Source: Alphaproteobacteria bacterium | GTDB lineage: Bacteria; Pseudomonadota; Alphaproteobacteria; Sphingomonadales; Kordiimonadaceae | Assembly (NCBI GenBank): GCA_021774735.1 | Contig: JAJFIS010000049.1 | Coordinates: forward strand, 1 to 51,259 | DNA length: 51,259 nt | Reading direction: 5' to 3' | Shown here: positions 45,830 to 51,259 of the stretch, one piece after another | Layout: each line of letters starts with the position of its first letter | Numbering within the stretch: position 1 is the stretch's first letter | Position numbers and translations under genes: made by a program | The notes under the pieces: generated by a model | What the model saw: only the letters and a program-made list of their open reading frames with translations | Database searches by the model: none | What the model was told of the DNA's origin: nothing

Positions 45830-45839
45830 AACGCGCGTT
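45830..45839. promoter_or_regulatory. Possible ParD operator
   Basis: The palindrome AACGCGCGTT lies 47 bp before the antitoxin start, and a related ATGCGCGA follows 15 bp further out. Repeated short palindromes suit a ribbon-helix-helix repressor. Weak evidence. Confidence 0.3.
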
Positions 45840-45925
45840 TAATGTCAAATAATGCGCGATATTTGCACGTATAATCTTTTCTTAAGAAAACTACATCAGT
45901 CTTCTTGATGCGCAGCACAAACCCC

Positions 45926-47011
45926 TCAAATATTGAGCCAGTAGCGGGTGCCTTTCAGTTGCCCTGTTTTCGTGAGGGCGTCTTTTTTAACCAAACCAGC
46001 TAAGTCGCGGGTTGCTGTCGCGCGGGGTGCGCCCGTGATCCTCATATATTTATCCGCATTCAGGCCACCCTCAAAACCTCGAGTGCCAGCTTTGAATAGA
46101 CGCAAAATAGCTTTCTCTTGCCTCGCGTTAAGGTGGCCCTTTAGGCGGTCTAACATGCGGATTTTAGCAATGATAAAGTCTAATAATTGCACCGAATGTT
46201 TTTGCGCCTCCAAAATGGTCTCTGCCAAATATTCCAGCCAATTTGTTATTTCCAGTTCCTTGTTATTATCTTCAAGGGCTTTGTAATAATTTGTACGCTT
46301 TGCTTCAATGGTTTGTGAAAGCGCGATCAAGGAAGGCGCACCGCCAGCTTGTGCCAAGGCTTTTTCAGTAAGCGCCCGAGCGATACGCCCATTGCCATCT
46401 TCAAATGGATGAATGCAGACAAAATAAAGATGTGTGAGGCCCGCCCGCGTTATAGCAGGGTGCTCCTTGCTACCATTAAACCATTGGATAAATTTATCCA
46501 TCTCTTGATGCATATCTTCCGATGGCGGCGCTTCAAAATGGATTTTGGGCCTGTTCAGGTAGCCTGAGACAATCTGCATCGGTTCTATGTGTTTGCGGTA
46601 ATCACCAACAGTTCGAATATTATGATTGCCGCGCATCAACATCACATGCCAGCGATGCAACATTTCGTGTGTAAGCGGTGCGTCATAGTGCTGATATAAA
46701 TCGACCATCATTTCAGCAATGCCCTGTTCAGCGGGGCCAGAGTGATATTGATCCTGTTGCAGGCCAAACTGTTTGCGGATAGAGGATTGGATACTATCGC
46801 GGTTTAGGAATTCACCTTCGATTTCTGATGTTTTCAAGGCTTCATCGCTGATCATGTCAATAATCAGTGCTTGCTTTTCATCCTCAGTGATATGCTTGTA
46901 GGCACCAAGAAAGAGACCAGATTCCTTTAAAAACCGTGCCTCATAGGGCGCTAAAATTTTACGGTCATAGCCGAATTCAGGCCAACTATCTTTTTGCCAA
47001 TTCCACGTCAT
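45926..47011 (-). CDS. Fic family protein with N-terminal DUF4172 and built-in inhibitory helix
   Basis: A 361-residue protein. The N-terminal DUF4172-like region ('MTWNWQKDSWPEFGYDR') is followed by the inhibitory motif T-S-E-I-E-G (61-66), which matches (S/T)xxxE(G/N), and the Fic active site H-P-F-E-D-G-N-G-R-I-A-R at 201-212. The C-terminal part (about 280-361) looks like a winged helix ('LNARQEKAILRLFKAG'). The family transfers AMP to target proteins; the inhibitory Glu65 keeps the enzyme off until relieved. All catalytic residues are present. The target is unknown. It neighbours the ParDE-type pair. Confidence 0.93.
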   Translation of the reverse strand: MTWNWQKDSWPEFGYDRKILAPYEARFLKESGLFLGAYKHITEDEKQALIIDMISDEALKTSEIEGEFLNRDSIQSSIRKQFGLQQDQYHSGPAEQGIAEMMVDLYQHYDAPLTHEMLHRWHVMLMRGNHNIRTVGDYRKHIEPMQIVSGYLNRPKIHFEAPPSEDMHQEMDKFIQWFNGSKEHPAITRAGLTHLYFVCIHPFEDGNGRIARALTEKALAQAGGAPSLIALSQTIEAKRTNYYKALEDNNKELEITNWLEYLAETILEAQKHSVQLLDFIIAKIRMLDRLKGHLNARQEKAILRLFKAGTRGFEGGLNADKYMRITGAPRATATRDLAGLVKKDALTKTGQLKGTRYWLNI

Positions 47012-47185
47012 GAGGCATAAGTCCTTTATTTATTAATCACTATATATAATATTATGAGTTATAAATCTATATTTAATAGCACATTATGATTCAAGTGAGC
47101 CAATTTAGTTCGCCAAATATTCGCAGTTATACCCGCCGCGCCCATCCCGTAAATCCTGTTATAATTAAAAAAATGAAATTAGCGC

Positions 47186-47213
47186 TTGGCACGGCGGAAA
47201 ATATTTGTATAAA
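47186..47213 (+). promoter_or_regulatory. Promoter of tRNA-Asn
   Basis: TTGGCA (-35) and TATAAA (-10) are separated by 16 bp, with the tRNA 5' end about 55 bases downstream. A good consensus match. Confidence 0.6.
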
Positions 47214-47268
47214 GGCCCTCACGCGCGCTACCGCCAACAGTGGCCCGCATATGTTTGTTGTTTTTTGA

Positions 47269-47344
47269 TCCCCAGTAGCTCAGTTGGTAGAGCAAGCGGC
47301 TGTTAACCGCTTTGTCGGTGGTTCGAGTCCGCCCTGGGGAGCCA
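47269..47344 (+). tRNA. tRNA-Asn (anticodon GUU)
   Basis: A complete 76-nt cloverleaf with encoded CCA: acceptor TCCCCAG/CTGGGGA, D-arm GCTC/GAGC, anticodon stem GCGG/CCGC (outer A/T pair) with loop CTGTTAA giving GUU, and T-loop TTCGAGT. Discriminator G. Confidence 0.98.
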
Positions 47345-47350
47345 ATATTT

Positions 47351-47390
47351 AAGAGAGCCTGACCACCTATGTGGCCAAGCTCTTTTTTTT
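47351..47390 (+). terminator. Terminator of tRNA-Asn
   Basis: The AAGAGAGC...GGCCAAGCTCTT stem is imperfect with a CTATGT loop and ends in eight T residues. Confidence 0.85.
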
Positions 47391-47638
47391 GCTCCAGCCC
47401 AATGCCTTCACCAGCCCCCCCTTAATGACATGCCGCAGGCTTCGCATTGGTTGGGGCGTAACAGGCCTAAATCATAAGATTTGTTGTTTGATATCCGATG
47501 AGCACTGGGGCATAATATATATAGTACGGCGAAGTGATTGATGGCCCAGCCCGCTCCGCCAATATGAAAGACGCTCCGCCGCTGCGAAAGAGATGGGCCA
47601 AAAGCAACGACTGGCTAACTTATTGAGGAGAAAGCATT

Positions 47639-49063
47639 GTGGCCAAGAATTTTGCGCCTTTAAACTACGGGGAGCAAAGCACCACTTTGGCCCGCCGCGC
47701 ATCAGCATATCTGAAAAATATTTTTATGCTTCTGCTGCTCTCTTCACTTGTTGGCTGCTACGCCACAACGGATGAGCCGGCTTATTATCCAAATGATATG
47801 CTTTCTAAGGAACAGGTTGGTGAACTGACCGGCCATTATCACATCATCCAATTAAATGGCACCGTGAGCAGTATTTCTTTTACGCCCAGAGATGAATTTT
47901 GGCATTATGACGTTGAGCAAAGCTGGTTCAACGCCCTGCCCTTTGTCCCTAAAAAGCTTGGCCAAGCCCCCACTGCCAAAGTTAACATCGCAGAGCTGGC
48001 CGTTTATGAAAGTGGTGACAAAAGCCCTTGGCAGCTTGATGGTATAGCTATTTTTTCCCACATCCCCGGAACCGAGCTGATATTAGCCAGCCTTTCAGGC
48101 AAAACAGCACAGTTCACAAATGAAGAAGGTACCCAAGGCCCACTAGGTGAAAAATATAACAGCCGCAATTTATTTTTTATAATCGACCAAAGCGGCAAGG
48201 CAGTAGCCATCAAGCTTTTTTCTGAAAGTAATAAAGCTTTAAAAAGCGTCTTCGGTGACCCTAAAAAACCACTGCCGACAGCTAAACTCTTGTCCTATTT
48301 GGAGAAAAATGCCACCAGCATCATGCAACAAGAAGGTCTACCAACATATTTGCGCTCAACAGCGGCGCAAAAAGACTTAATAACGCGAAACTTCAATGCC
48401 GCGTTTATAGAAAATAAAGAAAAAGCCACCCTTGCCCGGAGAGAAAAGGCACAAAAAAAGGCGCAAGAAGAGGCTAAAAAGAAACGCGCAGAAGCTAGGC
48501 AGAAAAAAGCACAAGAAAATAAACGCAAACAAGCCGCGCGTATCCCCTTGCATATTCCCCCTAAAAAAATCACCTCCATCGATGGTTATTATGCCGTAGG
48601 GCCAAACGGCATTGACGCGCTGGAAAAGCGCAGCACAGAGGCCAACGGCGCCGAAGAATATCGTGGCTATATATGGAAGCGCAATAGGTTTACCGGCCTT
48701 TACCAGCGCGGCGATTATTTAGTTCAAGGCTATTGGTATTCTGATAGCCAGCAATTTTACTCTCAGGGCTGGTTCAAAGGCCAATGTAGTAGATGGTCTG
48801 AAGCATTTTGGGGGTTTCCCCTGAAGTTTGAGAAAAAATCCGTTGCGGGCAGAACAATCGAGGTCTGGTATCCCAGCACCCAAGCGGTAAACCATCTATC
48901 GGCCAAGCGCAAAAAGAAAGCTATTTGCACCAACCAAAAAATCAATACAAATATTTGTACTGTCGTGCGCTGCAATAAAATGTCTGACCCCAATAAGGCT
49001 GCAAATATATTTTATGTTCGCTCCAATGCCGACGCTAAATGGCTCTATAAACATTTGTTTTGA
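47639..49063 (+). CDS. Lipoprotein of unknown function with a charged central coiled coil
   Basis: A 474-residue protein with a GTG start; GAGGAGAAAG lies just upstream. The N-terminus is unusual: 26 residues precede the hydrophobic signal (29-39), and the lipobox is L-V-G-C (Cys40). An internal ATG at residue 30 (M-L-L-L-L) would leave too short a signal n-region. Residues about 258-302 form a Lys/Ala/Glu-rich helix. The C-terminal part has aromatic repeats ('YRGYIWKRNRFTGLYQRGDYLVQGYWYSDSQQFYSQGWF'-like), suggestive of a small beta module. No family recognised. Confidence 0.65.
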   Translation: MAKNFAPLNYGEQSTTLARRASAYLKNIFMLLLLSSLVGCYATTDEPAYYPNDMLSKEQVGELTGHYHIIQLNGTVSSISFTPRDEFWHYDVEQSWFNALPFVPKKLGQAPTAKVNIAELAVYESGDKSPWQLDGIAIFSHIPGTELILASLSGKTAQFTNEEGTQGPLGEKYNSRNLFFIIDQSGKAVAIKLFSESNKALKSVFGDPKKPLPTAKLLSYLEKNATSIMQQEGLPTYLRSTAAQKDLITRNFNAAFIENKEKATLARREKAQKKAQEEAKKKRAEARQKKAQENKRKQAARIPLHIPPKKITSIDGYYAVGPNGIDALEKRSTEANGAEEYRGYIWKRNRFTGLYQRGDYLVQGYWYSDSQQFYSQGWFKGQCSRWSEAFWGFPLKFEKKSVAGRTIEVWYPSTQAVNHLSAKRKKKAICTNQKINTNICTVVRCNKMSDPNKAANIFYVRSNADAKWLYKHLF

Positions 49064-49131
49064 GGGTGTTCAGAAGCTAATTTGCCGGGGACCTGCTTTG
49101 CCAAAGAGTGCTTTTACCCTTTAAAGCTCGG

Positions 49132-50382
49132 TCAATCCTTAACGGTATAGGTGGCCCCGCCAAAGAAGACCTTCTTGACCAGCCCGTTCGACATCATTTT
49201 CCCGCCGTAACCAAGCAACACTGGGCCATTGGTCAGCTCCAGCACCATAATATGGCCATCAAAGTAATAGCGTCCCATTTGCTGCGCAGAAAGATGAAGG
49301 GGCCGGTTTGCTAGGCCAATATTCCCAACCAAAAACAAACCATCTGATGTGAACAAGGCATCATGGGGCATAAGGGAATTTAACTTGGCTTTGCCGCTTA
49401 ATACCGCTGAAAGCCTATCTTTATCGCCCATCATTAAGCGCAGCTTTTCGCCCTTGCCAAAAGGTTCGGCTTCCATGACGGTAACATTTTCGCCCAGCAT
49501 CTCAGCCGCTGATTTCCAAGTTTTTCCATCAGTAAGCATGGTTTCATCGGTTTCAGGCACCTTTTTCCATACATAAGCTTTACAATTACCCCCTTCAAAT
49601 ATTGAACTCGGCTTGGCTTTTGCTCTCACCAAATCGAACGGAGTGTAAAATGATGGGTCCCAATTTGAACAGCTAGAGGCCGTATGGTCTTTCATTAAGG
49701 GCATCCCTTTGGAATCGTCGTCAGGGCCGAAATAGGCCCCATAAATTCCTGCGTCCCACGCAACGGCAAGCATTTTAACGGGAATATTATCAGGATGTAT
49801 CTGTGCAATAAACTTTGATAGATCGGCTTTATCACCCTTTTTTTTCAGAAAGACTTTCCCCTGTAACCGCTTTACCGCAAGCTGCATGAAAAGCTTTGCC
49901 GCCTGCTGGTTGGGCAGGCTTTCAGGCTTAAGGTTACCATCTTCAAGTCGCAGATTGGCAAAGGACAGCCCCTGTTTGGTAAAACCGATAAAAAGATAAC
50001 ATTTGGGGGCCACATCACGGTCTTTCACCTCAAAACCCATGCCGTTAAATTTTGCTTTTTTGCCTTTTAACGGTGCGCATTTCTTAAAATCATCCGCAAC
50101 TTTATTTATCAATGTTTCGATTTGGGCAAAAGCTGCTTCCTTTGTTACAGCCGCTGTTTTTGCCATTGGTAATAGCTGAATATACCCCGCGGCCATGGAA
50201 CGGTCAGAGCGGCTTATTCGGATAGTGCCATTACGCAGAACCGATGCCCCCCACCCTGGGAAGTCTTGCAAATAGGTAATTTCCGCCCTTGCACCCACCG
50301 ACGTAAACATTAGGCCGAAAAACACTGTCGCCATAATAGCGGCTGTCTTTGTTAAAAGTGCCCTAAACTTCATACCAAACAT
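49132..50382 (-). CDS. Secreted protein of unknown function
   Basis: A 416-residue protein with a signal peptide (about 4-33, ending G-A-R-A-E). The mature part is mixed alpha/beta with three or four cysteines ('FKKCAPL', 'APKCYLF', 'SSCSNW', 'GGNCKAY'), which could pair as periplasmic disulfides. No membrane helix follows. No family recognised. It is convergent with the lipoprotein gene (68 bp between stops) and divergent from tRNA-Arg. Confidence 0.65.
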   Translation of the reverse strand: MFGMKFRALLTKTAAIMATVFFGLMFTSVGARAEITYLQDFPGWGASVLRNGTIRISRSDRSMAAGYIQLLPMAKTAAVTKEAAFAQIETLINKVADDFKKCAPLKGKKAKFNGMGFEVKDRDVAPKCYLFIGFTKQGLSFANLRLEDGNLKPESLPNQQAAKLFMQLAVKRLQGKVFLKKKGDKADLSKFIAQIHPDNIPVKMLAVAWDAGIYGAYFGPDDDSKGMPLMKDHTASSCSNWDPSFYTPFDLVRAKAKPSSIFEGGNCKAYVWKKVPETDETMLTDGKTWKSAAEMLGENVTVMEAEPFGKGEKLRLMMGDKDRLSAVLSGKAKLNSLMPHDALFTSDGLFLVGNIGLANRPLHLSAQQMGRYYFDGHIMVLELTNGPVLLGYGGKMMSNGLVKKVFFGGATYTVKD

Positions 50383-50525
50383 GTCTAATCCTCAATCATT
50401 CAGCCCTATGGCCATAAATTTAATTGCTGCCGTAACCTGACGAAAGCTATCAGAGGCCATGTGAACAGAAAATTAACCTACGCCACGTCTTGGCAACATC
50501 AATGACCTCAAATATAAAAAACCCA

Positions 50526-50553
50526 TTGATGTGTAATTAAACTTTGCTATAAG
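50526..50553 (+). promoter_or_regulatory. Promoter of tRNA-Arg
   Basis: TTGATG (-35) and TATAAG (-10) are 16 bp apart; the tRNA 5' end is 10 bases beyond the -10, so the transcript would start almost at the mature end. Confidence 0.6.
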
Positions 50554-50562
50554 CATCCCCGA

Positions 50563-50910
50563 CCGCCCTTAGCTCAACTGGATAGAGCACCTGCCTTTAA
50601 ATGAAGGAGTGCCCGCTAGGAGACTATCGGAGTAGAACCGGGTGAATTCAGGGAACCCTTAACAGATAATGCTGATGGCAATCCTGAGCCAAGCCGCTGC
50701 TACAGCAGCAGAAGGTGCAGAGACTACTGGGGGACTTCTACAGTGTCCTTAATAACCAGCTAGAGCGCCCGGTGCCCAAACAGATAATGCTGTGGGTGAT
50801 GATATAGTCCGGTTTGCGACATTGGCAGTTTACGCTGCTTTTGGTGGTGAAAACCACAGGAGCAAACGCTAAGCAGGGGGTTGCAGGTTCGAGTCCTGCA
50901 GGGCGGGCCA
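50563..50910 (+). tRNA. tRNA-Arg (anticodon UCU), interrupted by a group I intron
   Basis: The exons fold into a full tRNA. Acceptor CCGCCCT (50563-50569) pairs with AGGGCGG (50900-50906), discriminator G and CCA are encoded, the D-arm is GCTC/GAGC with A20 (an arginine identity base), anticodon stem CCTGC (50590-50594) pairs with GCAGG (50873-50877), variable loop GGGTT, T-arm GCAGG-TTCGAGT-CCTGC. Joining T50597 to C50869 gives the loop CTTCTAA, identical to usual bacterial tRNA-Arg(UCU). The body closely resembles E. coli argU. The intron occupies the anticodon. All paired elements are intact, so it should be functional after splicing. Confidence 0.93.
50598..50868 (+). ncRNA. Group I self-splicing intron (tRNA type, IC3-like)
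   Basis: A 271-nt intron with all four core elements in order: P (GAATTCAGGG, 50644-50653), Q (AATCCTGAGCCAAGCC, 50680-50695), R (GTGCAGAGACTAC, 50715-50727) and S (GATATAGTCC, 50801-50810). P1 is the exon CCTT pairing with AAGG at 50604-50607. P9 has a GTGGT-GAAA-ACCAC hairpin (50844-50857). The last intron base is G (50868), as required. There is no homing endonuclease frame. The exact 5' cut (after T50597 or T50598) is discussed as a finding. Confidence 0.93.
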
Positions 50911-50947
50911 AAATACCCTTTTGTCAATGAAATCATTGATGAATTTA

Positions 50948-50990
50948 AAATAAATTGGCTAACCGAATACCACGGTTAGCCAATTTATTT
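50948..50990. terminator. Hairpin terminator after tRNA-Arg
   Basis: A perfect 18-bp stem (AAATAAATTGGCTAACCG and its complement) with a 7-base loop. The T tail is interrupted (ATTTATTTATGG), but the very long GC/AT stem directly after the tRNA suits a terminator, perhaps bidirectional. Confidence 0.7.
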
Positions 50991-51023
50991 ATGGAACATT
51001 TCAAGGATTTTATCTAATTGCTT

Positions 51024-51069
51024 GCTATGGATAGTTGAACTGAAACCATTATAGTTTCGATGCCATAGC
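51024..51069. repeat. Nested inverted repeat upstream of the transposase
   Basis: GCTATGG (51024-51030) pairs with CCATAGC (51063-51069) and encloses CTGAAAC/GTTTCGA-type inner arms; a third GCTATGG lies at 51090-51096. The rest of 50911-51179 contains no gene. It may be host sequence flanking the insertion sequence. Confidence 0.45.
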
Positions 51070-51179
51070 TTCCCTTCCGACACGGTTATGCTATGGTTAT
51101 ACATAAAATCAGTGGCTTAGAGCCTATCTTTTTAACTGTGTAAGTGGCCATGATATACTCCATGAAAGGGAGATTTATT

Positions 51180-51259
51180 ATGGCTATCAAGCAAGAAGTT
51201 ATCGATGAACTATTGAAGGACTACAAAAACCCTGAAGACCTTTTGGGTGAAGAGGGTCT
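51180..51259 (+). CDS. IS256-family transposase, N-terminal fragment (cut by window edge)
   Basis: The first 26 codons read M-A-I-K-Q-E-V-I-D-E-L-L-K-D-Y, then K-N-P-E-D-L-L-G-E-E-G, the typical start of IS256-family mutator-type transposases. GGGAG lies 8 bases before the ATG. The probable left end of the element lies around 51115-51135 (TTTTTAACTGTGTAAGTGGCC region), but the right end is outside, so inverted repeats and target duplication cannot be checked. Confidence 0.8.
   Translation, partial: MAIKQEVIDELLKDYKNPEDLLGEEG

Noticed and set aside
47086-47268. 60-codon gene before tRNA-Asn
   Set aside because: The frame contains the likely tRNA promoter (47186-47213), ends at the tRNA and has no ribosome site.
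50563-50910. Broken tRNA pseudogene
   Set aside because: All tRNA stems pair once the insert is removed, and the insert has the full group I core, so it is an intron-bearing gene.
50563-50910. tRNA-Lys(UUU) or tRNA-Ser(GCU) reading of the split gene
   Set aside because: Both would need an intron ending in a base other than the required G, and the tRNA body has arginine features and no long variable arm.
1-51259. CRISPR arrays, prophage structural genes or rRNA
   Set aside because: I saw no regularly spaced repeats, phage structural proteins or rRNA sequence on either strand.

Overview
The window looks like a chromosomal segment of a moderate-GC alphaproteobacterium. The evidence is the gene order dgt-argS-SPOR-nagZ-(M50)-scpA-scpB-tatABC-serS-surE-LysM/M23-yajC-secD-secF-Mth938 on one strand, the order aminotransferase-hom-glpX-recJ, and small families typical of that class (DUF4170, DUF2336, a 36-residue aa3-oxidase subunit IV-like protein). 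I cannot name the genus; a Kordiimonadales-like marine lineage is a guess. Layout: 1-3176 holds a divergent TetR / NAD(P)H-quinone-reductase-like / DUF1772 module with a clear palindromic operator, then a DUF2336 protein. 3177-9300 holds a sodium:amino-acid symporter behind a structured leader, a secreted cytochrome c, an MlaC-like lipid carrier, DUF4170, a DUF885 lipoprotein peptidase and HspQ. 9375-13370 holds the tiny oxidase subunit, a threonine dehydratase-like PLP enzyme, a small PGPGW-type membrane protein, a phosphotransferase, FdhD and a DUF1330 protein. 13387-15940 is an accessory pocket downstream of tRNA-Glu: a HigBA-like toxin-antitoxin pair with a third gene, a secreted orphan, and a diverged direct repeat that carries a decayed copy of the tRNA 3' end and its terminator. 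16057-23591 runs through recJ, glpX, hom, an aminotransferase and two secreted coiled-coil orphans to the Mth938-like gene. 23604-38448 is the conserved housekeeping block: Sec and Tat export, SerRS and ArgRS, chromosome-segregation ScpAB, cell-wall recycling and division genes, and a dNTPase. 38727-44804 holds a PAS protein, erpA, xthA, a secreted SEL1-like orphan, a polytopic membrane protein and ilvD. 44805-47390 is a second accessory pocket: a ParDE-type toxin-antitoxin pair, a self-inhibited Fic protein and tRNA-Asn. The last part has two convergent envelope orphans, a tRNA-Arg(UCU) gene split in its anticodon loop by a complete group I intron (about 271 nt), and the first codons of an IS256-family transposase cut by the window edge. 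The best finds are the tRNA-Arg group I intron, the duplicated tRNA-Glu 3'-end cassette with its neighbouring three-gene toxin-antitoxin operon, and the structured leader of the symporter gene. I saw no CRISPR array, prophage or complete insertion sequence.
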